Below, piece by piece: positions 1-12,153 of a DNA stretch of 64,000 nt. Under the pieces are notes generated by a model. It made no database searches and was not told the DNA's origin. It saw only the letters and a list, made by a program, of their open reading frames with translations. Within the stretch, counting starts at the first letter, position 1, and each line of letters opens with the position of its first letter. Both the position numbers and the translations under genes were made by a program. This DNA comes from Conchocele bisecta (Eukaryota > Mollusca > Bivalvia > Lucinida > Thyasiridae), in the NCBI GenBank assembly GCA_029237695.1, contig CM055275.1, positions 88,896,433 to 88,960,432 of the forward strand, written 5' to 3'.

Positions 1-479
1 CACACGCTAGCGATACCTGTCGGGACTGTTGCATTGGATACTTCAGACATTTACAATTAATTTATTCACAAAATTACTACTCTTGGTCCCAACAAGAAAA
101 GCAAGTAATTTTCTAAGAATAGAACCACGCTTGATTTCGCTGAAACGAATATGCGTATACATGTTTTTGAAATTCCAACTTCCAAGTTATAGTTTTGCAT
201 ATTTAGCGTCTACACCGATCAAAACTGGCAAGAAACACTGAATATATTCAATTGAGAATGTGTTTCAACAAAATATTTACATTGCGTTACGATCGAAAGT
301 GAGTTTTAAGCTGAAAGAATAATGGTATTATCGATTGACACCCGAGCAAGTCGCCCCCACACAGTTTCGAACCTAAAAATGAATTTGTGAGAAATAATTA
401 TTTCACTGCTTTAAATCATTTTAAATATATTATTGTTTTCAACAGTTTAATGAATTTGCATAGTGTATTGTGTTATTAA
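1..479. other. No gene or repeat recognised
   Basis: AT-rich sequence with only short unconvincing open frames. Nothing here resembles a known repeat family in this window. Confidence 0.5.
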
Positions 480-865
480 AGGTGCATGCCCACTCAGTCG
501 ACACAAAATGTTCTTTATATCAGATATCATCCGAGACATTTTCTGGAAAATAAAATATTCAATCATTATTACCCCACGTATTGATTGGCATTATTATACA
601 TTTTATATCAGACATAAAGTTCCACACTGATGTCAGGGGCAACAATCGTATTTCCTTAAAATGCTAAAGGACATTACTATTTATTCGCTGTATTTATTTT
701 TTGATTTTTTTCAGGTGACACATTTAATTAGCATAAATAAATAATAAATTTCATGTCTCATTTGCATATGAAAATAGCCTGATACCACCGTGCGTCTCTA
801 TCGGTAAAATAAATATTGCTACCACAAATGCTATTTTATTGTGCCTTATGAGTGGGCATGTACCT
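480..865. mobile_element. TTAA-flanked MITE (family T), copy 1
   Basis: The element begins AGGTGCATGCCCACTCAG just after a TTAA (476-479). It ends with the inverted version, GAGTGGGCATGTACCT, just before a TTAA (866-869). The same termini occur in at least seven other places in the window, always against TTAA. TTAA target duplication is typical of piggyBac and Kolobok DNA transposons, so this is best read as a non-autonomous relative of one of them. It encodes no protein. Family assignment beyond the TTAA target is inference. Confidence 0.75.
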
Positions 866-985
866 TTAAGACTATTAATTCCATTTGCTGGAAAGAAATG
901 TATAGCTTGTACACAATCATTCATATGACACAGAACCTCATAATGTGAATACAAATCAATTAGTGCTTACTGTCGAGATAGTAAA

Positions 986-3529
986 ACAAGAGGGCCATGA
1001 TGGCCCTAATTCGCTCACCTGACTCCATGAACACCAGAGGAGAATGTGACATTGAGTTCATGTGTTTTAAAACATTTGAGCTATTTTTTAGATGGTGGTC
1101 ATCTTGGATTAAGCGATGACTCTCAATTTACCGAATCTGAAAATGCTTCACCCAAGGATCGTAACTTACTATGAAGATTGGCCAGCATCGGCCATGTGGT
1201 TCCTGAGAAAAAGACGTTCAAAATCTTGAATAAATGGACATTTTGGCGGCCATCATGGATGACGTAAATATCCGATTTTGGCAAATAATTCACCACAGCG
1301 ATCGCCTCGCTGATACGTTCAATTTGATATATGACATGACCATATTCGGCCGAAAATAAAATTTCACCCAAAGGGCGACGCCCATTTTTGACCCCGGGGT
1401 CGCCATTTTAACAACTTTGAAAGAGCATTGTACATCGATCATTCCTACCAAGTTTCGTCGAAATCCGGCGAGCGGTTCATGAGAAAAATATTTTTTTAAG
1501 AATTTATGCTATTTTTAGACGGCGGCCATCTTGGATTAGCGATGACCTCCATTTTAACAAATCTGAAAATGCATCACCCATGGACCATAACTGTGAAGTT
1601 TCGCCAACATGGGCCAAGCGGTTCGTGTGAAGAAGAATTTTGAAATCTCTAATAAAAGAACCTTTTGACATTTTGGCGGCCATCTTGGATGACATAACCA
1701 TCCGATTTCGACAAAAAATGTACAAGAGTGATCGCCTCGTTGATAACTTCAATTTGATATATGACATGACCATATTCGGTCAAAAATAAAATTTGACCCC
1801 ACGGGCCACGCCCATTTTTGACCCCCGCGGTCACCATTTTAACAACTTTGAAAGAGCATTGTACATCGATCATTCCAACCAAGTTGTGTCGAAATCCGGT
1901 AGGCGATTCACATGGAGAAGAAGATTTTTTAAGAATTTATGCTATTTTTAGACGGCGGCCATCTTGGATTAGCGATGACCTCCATTTTAACAAATCTGAA
2001 AAGGCTTCACCCATGGACCATAACTGTGAAGTTTGGCCACCATCGGCCAAGCGGTTCGTGTGAAAAAGAATTTTGAAATCTCTAATAAAAGAACCTTCTG
2101 ACATTTTGGCGGCCATCTTGGATGACATAACCATCCGATTTCGACAAAAAATGTACCAGAGTCGTCGCCTCGTTGATACCTTCAATTTGATAAATGACAT
2201 GACCATATTCGGTCAAAAATAAAATTTGACCCCAATTTGACCCCACGGGCCACGCCCATTTTTGACCCCCGGGGTCACCATTTTAACAACTTTGAAAGAG
2301 CATTGTACATCAATTATTCCTACCAAGTTTCGTCGAAATCCGGCTGGCGGTTCATGAGAAGAATTTTTAAGTATTTTATGCTATTTTTAGACGGCGGCCA
2401 TCTTGGGTAGTATTATGGTTTGTAATTGGCAATGATGATTAGTTATGACAGGTCGTATATTTTATTTTTATTTAGCCGATGACAACATTTTAACCCAAAT
2501 CTGAAAAGGGCTTCACCATGGACCATAACTGTGAAGTTTGGCCACCATCGGCAAGCGGTTCGGGGAAAATGAAATTTTGAATTCTAATAAAAGAACAACC
2601 TTTTGACATTTTGGCGGCCATCTTGGATGACATAACCATCCGATTTCGACAAAAAATGTACCAGAGTCGTCGCCTCGTTGATACCTTCAATTTGATAATT
2701 GACATGACCATATTCGGTCAAAAATAAAATTTGACCCCAATTTGACCCCACGGGCCACGCCCATTTTTGACCCCCGCGGTCACCATTTTAACAACTTTCA
2801 AAGAGCATTGTACATCAATTATTCCTACCAAGTTTCGTCGAAATCCGGCTGGCGGTTCATGAGAAGATTTTTTAAGAATTTATGCTATTTTTAGACGGCG
2901 GCCATCTTGGATTAGCGATGACAATCATTTTAACAAATCTGAAAAGGCTTCACCCATGGACCATAACTGTGAAGTTTGGCTACCATGGGCCAAGCGGTTC
3001 GTGTGAAGAAGAATTTTGAAATCTCTAATAAAAGAACAACCCTTTGACCTTTCGGCGGCCATCTTGGATGACATAACCATCCGATTTCGACAAAAAATTC
3101 ACCAGAGTCATCGACTCGTTGATACCTTCGATTTGATATATGACATGACCATATTCGATCAAAAATAAAATTTGACCCCAATTTGACCCCACGGGCCACA
3201 CCCATTTTTGATTTTTAACAACTTTGAAAGAGCATTGTACATCGATCATTCTAACCAAGTTTTGTCAAAATCCGGTAGGCGGTTCTTGAGAAGAAGATTT
3301 TTGAAGAATTTGTGCTATTTTTAGACGGCGGCCATCTTGGATTGCGTATTGACGTCTGTTTAACAATTTTGTAATCCCCCTACCTAAGGACCATGACCAT
3401 GAAGTTTGGAGACTAGGCCCAATGGTTACCGAGGAGAACACGTTTGAAAATGTTCACGGACGACGGACGGACGACGGACGGACACATTGCGGTAACAAAA
3501 GCTCACATGAGCTTCGCTCAGGTGAGCTA
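986..3529 (-). mobile_element. Helentron/pearl-like element with a ~430 bp tandem core
   Basis: Read on the minus strand, the element starts AGCTCACCTGAGC (near 3,528). It has a CCGTCC-rich stretch (about 3,448-3,484), then a core of about six tandem units. It ends with a subterminal CAGGTGAGCG (inverted match to the 5' end), a hairpin AGGGCCATCATGGCCCT and CTTGT. The order (5' motif, CCGTCC-rich segment, tandem core, inverted copy of the 5' motif, short hairpin, CTxG-T end) matches the element at 30,943-32,200, whose T/T insertion site can be read directly. Such an architecture is known for Helentrons and the bivalve pearl elements. No Rep/helicase is encoded, so it would be non-autonomous. 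Exact ends are inferred because no empty site exists in this window. Confidence 0.6.
1090..3440 (-). repeat. Six ~430 bp tandem core units
   Basis: Unit starts marked by GGCGGCCATCTTGG or its degenerate form lie near 1,090, 1,520, 1,953, 2,391, 2,893 and 3,324. Spacing is 431-438 bp except for the unit from 2,391, which carries about 70 extra bases near 2,405-2,475. Each unit has a second copy of the same motif in TTTTGGCGGCCATCTTGG. The first unit is the most diverged. Short open frames on both strands repeat with the period and are artefacts of it. Confidence 0.85.
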
Positions 3530-4130
3530 ATAAAAATTATGACATAATTGTTATTTATATATGCAATAGAAGACTTCACCGAAAACCCAGGGCCCAATCT
3601 TCCAGACAGATTTGATGTAAAAACAGCAACACCATTGGATTAATGTTGGCTTTTGTACAAGCCAGACATCATATGTATCATCCATGGAGACATAAACAAC
3701 TATGCTAGGAGTTTTCATCTACAGCGAGCAATGTATATTGGTCCAGAGACATAATTGATATGACAATTATTTGCACAACTGAATTGTTATTTATGGTACA
3801 TCATTAAAGTAAAACATTTTACCAGATTGACAGTGATCCAGCTAATTATTTCCAGATGAAGACAATGCGTCGTAAGGGATGGTAGAAACTTGTAAGAGCT
3901 GGTAAATTTCAAATCTTACTAGCCCGGCTGGCTAGTACATATTATTGCTTATTTTCAAGCCCTGCAGTATGTAAAAACAAGAAAAACATGGCGATGCAAA
4001 AGATTCGGTGACACTTTTCTTTTAACGTTTTCATGAAATATCGCACATGTTCAGGCGCGGATGGCGCGGATCCAGGGGAGGGACCCCACCCCCTACTCCC
4101 GGCAAAAATATGTACAAATTTCCAAGTGTG
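3530..4130. other. No gene or repeat recognised
   Basis: AT-rich sequence between the 430 bp core element and the 169 bp array. A GC-rich patch at 4,050-4,105 (GGATCCAGGGGAGGGACCCC) looks like repeat debris. No coding signal was found. Confidence 0.45.
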
Positions 4131-5150
4131 TGGGCTTGTGACCTTGACTCTGGGATTAGCGCGAGCGGCATGAACGTGAATTTGTCACAGGGTGGTAGAG
4201 GTCCATTGGAGCAATGAGTGTGTGAAATGTGAAGCAGATCCGAGCAAGGAAATAGAAGTTATAACCGATTTCTCTGATGTTAAGTTTTGTAAAGAGACTA
4301 CTGTATAACCTCGAATTAACGCCCCCGGAGGCGTTACATTTTACAAAGGGGGGGGGGGGGGTGGGGGGGGGGGGCGCTGATGTTAAGTTTTGTAAAGAGA
4401 CTAAGTATGTGACCTTGACCTTGGGATCAGCGGGGGTTGGACAGTCGTAGATTTGTCACAGCATGATAGTACAACCTTAGAGGAATGCACAAGTGAAATA
4501 ATAAGAATTTTCAATGAAGGAAATAGAATTTATAACTTATTTCTCTGATGTTAAGTTTTGTAAAGAGACTAAGTATTTGACCTTGACATTGGGATCAGCG
4601 GGGGTTGGACGGTCGTGGATTTGGCACAGCATGGTAGTAGAGCCTTACAGGAATGCATGTGTGAAATATTAAGCATTTTAGATGAAGGAAATAGAAGTTA
4701 GAACAATATTTCTCTGATGTTAAGTTTTGTAAAGAGACTAAGTATTTGACCTTGACCTTGGTATCAGCGGGGGTTGGACGGTCGTGGATTTGGCACAGCA
4801 TGGTAGTAGAGCCTTACAGGAATGCATGTGTGAAATATTAAGCATTTTAGATGAAGGAAATAGAAGTTATAACAATATTCTCTGATGCTAAGTTTTGTAA
4901 AGAGACTAAGTATTTGACCTTGACCTTGGGATCTGCGGGGGTTGGACGGTCGTGGTTTTTACACAGCATGGTAGTACAGCCTTACAGGAATGCATGTGTG
5001 AAATATTAAGCATTTTAGATGAAGGAAATAGAAGTTATAACAATATTTCTCTGATGTTAAGTTTACGGACTAAGTATTTGACCTTGACCTTGGGATCTGC
5101 GGGGGTTGGACGGTCGTGGATTTGGCACAGCATGGTAGTAGAGCCAAAGA
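4131..5150. repeat. 169 bp tandem repeat array
   Basis: TTGGAC marks unit phase at 4,605, 4,774, 4,942 and 5,106; the variant TTGG is at 4,437. Spacing is 164-169 bp. A diverged earlier unit begins near 4,131. Each unit contains TGACCTTGA, the complement of the nuclear-receptor half-site TCAAGGTCA, usually followed by CCTTGGGATC. The open frames inside reflect the repeat rather than genes. Confidence 0.85.
4348..4374 (+). repeat. G14-T-G12 homopolymer tract
   Basis: Fourteen G, one T and twelve G in a row, inside the first diverged unit of the 169 bp array. It could form a G-quadruplex. Exact length may be unreliable because homopolymers are error-prone in sequencing. Confidence 0.8.
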
Positions 5151-6083
5151 AGAAAATCTACAATACTCAAATAGTTGGATGACTTTTCGTGGCCTAGCTG
5201 TCAGGAAATCGCATCTGCAGCGATCTGGCATTTAAAAATTTCCTGGTGGAGGACCCCCAGAACTCAATTTTACAATGAGCCATTGCGCTCGCGGAACTCG
5301 GCTATGCCGACTTGTAATTACAGACACTCCCTGCAATTATTTCTGTATCCGCGCCTGATGTGCGATGGTACAAAAATCACACAACGTGTCTCGAATAGGT
5401 AATCATTCAATCTAGTCATGTACATGTCATGTCAGCAAATTGTTTTCACCTTACTCCATGTGAGTTTGTATAAGGAACTTGTACCTGTAATAGTAATATA
5501 TTATGGCATTATTTGGCGTTTCTAGGTCCAGATATGTTGCTAAATATATGTCGACAAAATTTCATATATTAACAAAAATAAAATATTTTACCTACCCACA
5601 CCTCATTGGCCGGGTAGCGAGAGGGGAAACAAACATATTTTTAAGGTCGGCCTTATTGATTATATAAACATGGTCTATTAATCCTTTCACTTGTACTTAT
5701 CAAACATGAGGGTTTGCATGCTGTTTTTGAATATACATTATAATGAGGAAATATTGGTGTTTTCAGGATTGAATAATAATGACAAACTATGTAGATCCTG
5801 ACAAGGTGGGTCCGTACGAACCGGTTCATCTGGATCCACAGTGTTTGTACAAGCTGGCTTTATGGTGTGTGTGGTTTAAAGGGTAAAAGTCAACTCATAA
5901 CACATCAGTGTAATGCATATATATGCAAACGAGACCACTTCAGAAAACACACTAGGTGAACTGTATAGTTCCTATACAGGATGCTGTGGTTATGCAACAA
6001 ATGGACACTAACATTTTTTTTGTAATCATCAAACTATGACCAGTGGTGTTGAAATACGTGGTTCTATAGAAACTTAAACTTAC
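5151..6083. other. Gene-flanking or intronic sequence with one short hairpin
   Basis: This lies downstream of the last recognised vWA exon. It may be intron or 3' flank. No further exon could be identified. GATCCTG...CTGGATC at 5,794-5,836 is a short inverted repeat of the same kind as the piggyBac-like MITE core at 14,502-14,740. Confidence 0.4.
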
Positions 6084-7603
6084 ATCCAGAAAATCACCGC
6101 CTTTCTCTCTATAACAGATCGCCATGATGAAATCAAAGATGTTCCGTAATTCGCTCAATTGCAAATGGCGTCCGGCCGTCTTTTGTGCAATGGTCTTGTA
6201 GAAGTTTGTCGATCCACCGTGGTTGTTATACTGGACTGCGTAGATTCTCACACCCTGAAACAAGAAGACGTGGACCGTGAAAACGTGAACGTGAATGAAG
6301 AGAATTACACTGTAATGAGGAAAGAACAAGGAATATGAAGCATTATTTTTATAAGACCGAGCATTTGATGAGCGCTTTATTGAATATTTAGTGCCATTCC
6401 CTTTGTAATATTAGTTGTTCTGTGAAGTGTAAATTTTAGAACCTACAAAACACTCAATGAAAAGAGATATATAATTATGCAGCATCTTTTCATCACATGT
6501 TTAGAATAAATGGACATAGTATTGATTATAAAAAAATAAAGAGACAACTAACCTCAGCTCCCAAAATGTCAGCCTCCTTTCTCCAGTCGATCTTCATCGC
6601 TTTCTGCGGGAAGTTGACCCCGTGCGGACTGCAGTCGCCGATCATGATGAGCGCCCTCTGTGATCCCGCCGTCCACGAGAGTTTGTAGCGTACCTGTTAC
6701 AGAGAGGAAACACCGCTACTGTGTTTTGATGATGAGTTTATCAAGTGTTGTTAGCACACACATATTAATTCTGAGGCTAGTCGAGTCTGATCGAGGCCTG
6801 CACTGTTCGACAGTCAGTCAGTAATACTTTTAACAAACATCAGAGATCAGTATCAGGCCTCAGGAATCCGCTAGCTGATCAGAGAGCTAGGCTGGCCTAA
6901 AATGTCATACGCCACAAGTAAACAATGATATAGAGACATGGGTACAGTTTCACAAAACTTCGTTCAACTAACATATTCGCAAGTCCAAAGTTTAACTTAT
7001 GATTGTCTGTAAATTTCATATTTATAATATTTTCTTGTAAATAATTATTGGATTTACAGTTATTGAGCATAGGATGCATTTGCAGCCTATGCTCAACAAA
7101 TGTAAATTCAATAATCAAAATTTCCAGACGATCCTAAATTTGCATTTACGAACATTATAGTGGTACAAAGTTTAGTGAAACGGGCACATGGTATCTAGGA
7201 CATGTGCATGTATTCGGTCATCGTCTACAATCTAGTTGCTGGCAGTAACTCAGTAAAACTCCCGTACCGCAACTACAAAGATAATGTATTCAGTCAATGC
7301 ACACACAGTTACCTCATGAAACGCCAGTGCCAGTTCGTAACATTCGCTCGTTCCTTGGACGTCATTCACAAACTGGCATAGTTTCAGCATGTCATCTGTG
7401 AAGTCCTGGTACTTCGTCACGTAATTAGGTTTATCGCAGTAATCCCCATATGCCAGTATTGAGATTCTAATGCCTGGAATGTCCGCCTGGAGACGCTGTA
7501 CCATGTCCTGCACGTAACCTTTCACCTCGTTGATGCACCCAGACATGCTTCCGGTCGTGTCGAAGGAGAACACGATTTCGATTGATCCGTTTGGTTTGGC
7601 CAT
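6084..7603 (-). CDS. von Willebrand factor A domain protein, three exons, 3' end not found
   Basis: Three exons read right to left: 7,313-7,603 (97 aa), 6,553-6,693 (47 aa) and 6,084-6,254 (57 aa). All junctions are phase 0, with donors GTAACT, GTTAGT and GTAAGT and acceptors CTGTAACAG and TTGTTTCAG. The 201 residues form a near-complete vWA fold: strand IEIVFSFD leads into DTTGS (D15, T17, S19), the first MIDAS loop; T85 and D117 (in IGDCSPHG) fit the second and third metal-binding loops. This family uses the bound Mg2+ or Mn2+ to hold ligands or assemble complexes. The opening MAKPNGSIEI has no signal peptide, so a cytosolic protein is likely. The start is the only ATG before the domain; a possible 5' UTR acceptor (ATTTCAG) lies about 30 bases upstream. 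The last exon ends at a strong donor, so more exons should follow, but none was seen down to position 1. The partner or pathway is unknown. Confidence 0.85.
6940..7188. mobile_element. Hairpin MITE in the vWA intron
   Basis: Imperfect terminal inverted repeats: CATGGGTACAGTTTCAC at the left and GTGAAACGGGCACATG at the right. An inner stem contains ATTGAGCATAGG and GCCTATGCTCAA. It is a diverged relative of the MITE at 48,701-48,906. It lies in the intron between the first two vWA exons. Confidence 0.65.
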
Positions 7604-7860
7604 TTTCTTTTTTATAGTTCAACTTCTTAAATTCTGAAATATTAAAAGCAATACATTAAGAAAGGACATCATATTTCACAAATACATGTATGTCTCAGAA
7701 TAATTAGTTCCAGTTTCCTTGAAAACAAATAAAAGCTGCAGACGACACACTTGGCTATAATATTTCATTTACCGCAGTATTAATAAATACGAGAACACAT
7801 ATTAGTTCAATGTTCGTTTTAAAAATCTGATAGAAAACGTCACAGGTACAGTAGCGCTTT

Positions 7861-8144
7861 TCTGCTCCTTACCTATGTGTATATACGAATATCGTATACA
7901 TATCGTAATCGTATAGTATTGGTATATTTAATGAGCATACCGTATGATCATATAATATTGGTATGTTTGTACCGTATCATCGTATAGTACAGTTTTTTTA
8001 CATTATACAAACGTACTATACGAATATTATACAAACATACGATATCCGTTCGTATATACAATATATCCGTAGGGACATGGTATGAATATACAGTGGGGTC
8101 ATCGTGCGGTTAAAATATACCGATGCACCGGTTCATTTCGCATG
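7861..8144. repeat. AT-rich CGTATAG / GGTAT degenerate repeat
   Basis: Repeated CGTATAGTATTGGTAT-like words and TATACGAATAT inverted words. A homologous stretch occurs at 30,603-30,780, and a more regular expansion of the same words at 13,740-14,012. Confidence 0.6.
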
Positions 8145-8148
8145 TAAA

Positions 8149-8619
8149 GGTTAGAAGACACCAAATGGTGCAAAATCGCCCAGGGTGTATGCAAAAGTAG
8201 TCCAGTATAAAAAAATAGTGCGGGTGTTTTGAGGTCACAGACGCCGTTTGCTTGCAAATCTCGATCCATTACTACCCAGTTTCACTTGAGGAACTTTTCG
8301 GGGTGCCTTTAATACCAGTTTTCAGCATATTTGTAGCATTTAAAAGAAAACACTGAACCTGTTGGTCACTTGATGTAAACGGAGTTTCCGTGGCCAAAAC
8401 ATGTACACAATATTGGAGGATATGACAAGGTTGGATTTTTCTTTCTTAGGAGTAAGTGAACCTATTGTTTAGTTCATGCAGAACCAGTACAGACTGGCTG
8501 CAGGTCATGTACAAGTGGGTCCCACAGCATCCATACGAATAGTGAAAGTAGGAGAGACTGGCCTTATTGGATGGCATTCGGTTAAATTATATAGTAAAAC
8601 TATTTGGTGGTGTCTAACC
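8149..8619. mobile_element. 471 bp TIR element with TAAA target duplication
   Basis: Ends GGTTAGAAGACACC and GGTGTCTAACC are imperfect inverted repeats. They are flanked by TAAA at 8,145-8,148 and 8,620-8,623. The paralogous site near 30,775-30,785 reads TGTAAACATCC with one TAAA and no element, so the boundaries are directly supported. It has no coding capacity. A TAA duplication with a one-base-longer element is also possible, which would fit PIF/Harbinger better. Confidence 0.8.
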
Positions 8620-8929
8620 TAAACATCCGGTTTTCCTTTCGATTATCTGCCACAATTTTAAGTTTTTCAAAATGAATACATTTTCAGTTTTATTATACAG
8701 AATCAATTTAAAACTGAGGATTGTGAAGTACGGTATCATAGTGCATCTTATACATGTGTGTTCAATACAGTAATTCATCAGTAATTCATCATCGTACTCC
8801 GCACCACCGCCGGGGACACAAAACAATGATCCCCCATGCACACCAGCCATCTACATTTGGCGTCCTAAAAGTTCCGGTCTATATCCCACAGTGGGAACAA
8901 TGTGTATCACCACCACCACCAGTTTTTGT

Positions 8930-8971
8930 CTATGACTACACTCCTACACCCCCCCACCCCCCCCCCCCCCC
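8930..8971 (+). repeat. C-rich homopolymer tract
   Basis: Runs of C broken by single A bases lead into the 38 bp satellite. The same C-run precedes the second satellite near 32,359-32,370. The length is probably unreliable. Confidence 0.7.
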
Positions 8972-9002
8972 GACCACCACTTCTGTCTGTAATGCAGGAT
9001 GA

Positions 9003-11285
9003 CGTGGCCGACTGATAAAGTGCTATAATAGTCTTGGTGCACAATGGGCGACTGATCAAGCGCTATACTAGTTATGGTGCGATTGCAGGCTGATCAAGTG
9101 CTCTACTAGTCCTGGTGCGATGACCGACTGATCAAGGGCTAAACTAGTCCTGGTGCGATGGCCGACTGATCAAGTGCTATACTAGTCTTGGTGCGATGGC
9201 CGACTGATCAAGTTCTAAACAAGTCGTGGTGCGATGGCCGACTGATAAAGTTCTAAACTAGTCATGGTGTGATGGCCGACTGATCGAGTGCCATACTAGT
9301 CCTGGTGCGATGGCCGACTGATCAAGGGCTAAACTAGTCCCGGTGCGATGGCCGACTGATCAAGGGCTAAACTATTCCTGGTGAGATGGTCGACTGATCA
9401 AGTTCTAAACTAGTCCTGGTGCAATGGCCAACTGATCAAGTTCTAAACTAGTCCTGGTGCGATGGCCGACTGATCGAGTGCTATACTATTCCTGGTGCGA
9501 TGGCCGACTGATCAAGGGCTAAGCTAGTCCCGGTGCGATGGCCGAGTGATCAAGTGCTATACTAGTCCTGGTGCGATGGCCGGCTGATCAAGTTCTAAAC
9601 TAGTCCTGGTGCAATAGCCGACTGATCAAGTGCTAAACTAGTGCTGGTGTGATGGCCGACTGATCAAGTTCTAAACTAGTCCCGACTAATCAAGGGCTGA
9701 ACTAGTCCCGGTGCGATGGCCGATTGATCAAGTGCTAAACTATTCCTGGTGCGATCGTCGACTGATCAAGTTCTAAACTAGTCTTGGTGCGATGGCCGAC
9801 TGATCAAGTTCTAAACTAGTCCTGGTGCGATGGCCGACTGATCGAGTGCTATACTAGTCCTGGTGCGATGGCCGACTGATCAAGGGCTACACTAGTCCCG
9901 GAGTGATGGCAGACAGATCAAGTGCTAAAGTAGTCCTGGTGTGACGGCCGACTGATCAAGTTCTAAACTAGTCCTGGTGTGATGGCCGACTGATCGAGCG
10001 CTATACTAGTCCTGGTACGATGGCCGACTGATCAAGTGCTAAAGTAGTCCTGGTGTGATGGCCGACTGATCACGTGCTATACTGGGCATGGTGAGATGGA
10101 CGACTGATCAAGCGCTATACTAGTTATGGTGCGATGGCAGACTGATCAATTGCTCTACTAGTCCTGGTGCGATGGCCGACTGATAAAGTGCTATACTCGG
10201 CATGGCCGACTGATCACGTGCTATACTTGGCATGGTGAGATGGCCAACTGATCGAGTGCTATACTAGTCCTGGTGCGATGGCCGTCTGATCAAGTGCTAT
10301 ACTGGGCATGGTGAGATGGACGACTGATCAAACGCTATTATACTAGTTATGGTGCGATGACAGACTGATCAAGTGCTCTACTAGTCCTGGTGCGATGACC
10401 GACTGATCAAGGGCTAAACTAGTCCTGATGCGATGGCCGACTGATCAAGTTCTATACTAGTCCTGGTGCGATGGCCGACTGATCAAGGGCTAAACTAGTC
10501 CTGGTGCGATGGCCGACTGATCAAGGGCTAAACTAGTCCTGGTGCAAAGGACGACTGATCAAGGGCTAAACTAGTCCTGGAGCGATGGCCGACTGATCAA
10601 GTTCTATACTAGTCATGGTGAGATGTCCGACTGATCAAGTGCTAAACTAGTCCTGGTGCGATGGCCGACTGATCAAATTATAAACTAGTCCTGGAGCAAT
10701 GGCCGACTGATCGAGTGCTATACTTGTCCTGGTGCGATTGCCGACTGATCAAGGCTAAACTAGTCCTGGTGCGATGGCCGACTGATCAAGTGCTATACTA
10801 GTCTTAGTGCGATGGCCAACTGACCAAGTTCTAATCTAGTCCTGGTGCAATGGCCGACTGATCAAGTGCTATACTAGTCCTGGTGAGATGGTCAACTGAT
10901 CAAGTTCTAAACTAGTCCTGGTGCGATGGCCGACTGCTCAAGTTCTAAACTAGTCCGGGTGTGATGGCCGACTGATCATGTTCTAAACTAGTCCGGGTGT
11001 GATGGCCGACTGATCAAGTTCTAAACTAGTCCGGGTGTGATGGCCGACTGATCAAGTTCTAAACTAGTCCTGGTGCGATGGCCTACTGATCAAGTGCTAA
11101 ACTAGTCCTGGTGCGATGGCCTACTGATCAAGTGCTAAACTAGTCATGGTGCGATGGCCGACTGATCAAGTTCTAAACTAGTCCTGGTGTGATGGCCGAC
11201 TGATCAAGTTCTAAACTAGTCCTGGTGTGATGGCCGACTGATCAAGTGCTAAACTAGTCATGGTGCGATGGCCGATTGATCAAAT
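9003..11285 (+). repeat. 38 bp satellite array A (about 60 units)
   Basis: Unit: GCGATGGCCGACTGATCAAG followed by TTCTAAACTAGTCCTGGT, 38 bp. It contains TGATCA and ACTAGT palindromes. Units fall into recurring subtypes (AAGTTCTAAAC, AAGGGCTAAAC, GAGTGCTATAC), and the GAGTGCTATAC type tends to return after four to six units. This is higher-order structure. It is not a CRISPR array, because there are no unique spacers. Confidence 0.95.
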
Positions 11286-11670
11286 CGCATGCCATAATAA
11301 CTAGATGGCCATGGCCAGCATGTTGTGCCCGCCGAGGCATTTGATAGTACAAGTTTTTTTGTTATTACAACAAAGCTTTAGCCCGTTGACATAAAAACAT
11401 GCCGCACCCGCCGAGGCTTTGATAGTATACCCACAAACTTTAACTACAAAAACACTTTAACCAAAAACTTTATCCTGAATGCACACCAATGTGCCGACAA
11501 AATCGCTCTGTTTGCAAGCGGGCCCAACACAAACTTTTAGGGAAATTTCAAAGTAATTTGACAGTGACATTGGGCACATATAAATAATAATGAAAATGTG
11601 GGTGACAAAAACACAGTATGTGAAGTTTTGAGTGAATTGGTGAAAGGTTTCAGAGATATAGTGTTCTTAA

Positions 11671-12149
11671 AGGTACATGCCCACTCAGTAGGCACAAAAT
11701 GTTCTTTATATCAGAGACATCATCTAAGACATTTTCGGGCAAAATAAACATTAATTCACCATTAATACACATATTTATTGGCATTATTATACATTTTATA
11801 TCAGACGTAAATTTACACACTGATATCAGGGGCAATAACCGTGTTTTCTTAAAATGTTACCAAGACATTACTATTTATTTTTTGATGTGCAATGATCATA
11901 CTTTATAATCTGTCAAAAACATTATTTTTTCAGGGGATCACATTTAATTAGTATAAGTAATTAAAAAATATCATGCCCCATTTGCCTATGAAAATAGCCT
12001 GATCTCACCGCGTGTCACTATCAGTGAAATAAACATTAGTAAATGATTATATCCATATAACTGGCACTCGTAATGTTTAGAACTGGTGGAATAGTGACAC
12101 AATTATACACTTCTTTAATTCCTACAAATAACTGAGTGGGTATGTACCT
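11671..12149. mobile_element. TTAA-flanked MITE (family T), copy 2
   Basis: AGGTACATGCCCACTCAG at the left and GAGTGGGTATGTACCT at the right, with TTAA at 11,667-11,670 and 12,150-12,153. It is mirrored by copy 4 at 35,214-35,731 in the duplicated block. Confidence 0.85.
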
Positions 12150-12153
12150 TTAA

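Noticed and set aside
1504..3258. Repeated 70-90 residue frames across 1.5-3.3 kb
   Set aside because: Each is the same stretch of the ~430 bp tandem unit. They lack start context and change frame with small indels.
9003..11285. Regular short repeats resembling a CRISPR array
   Set aside because: The whole 38 bp unit is repeated with only scattered substitutions. There are no unique spacers, and the surrounding DNA is eukaryotic transposon mosaic.
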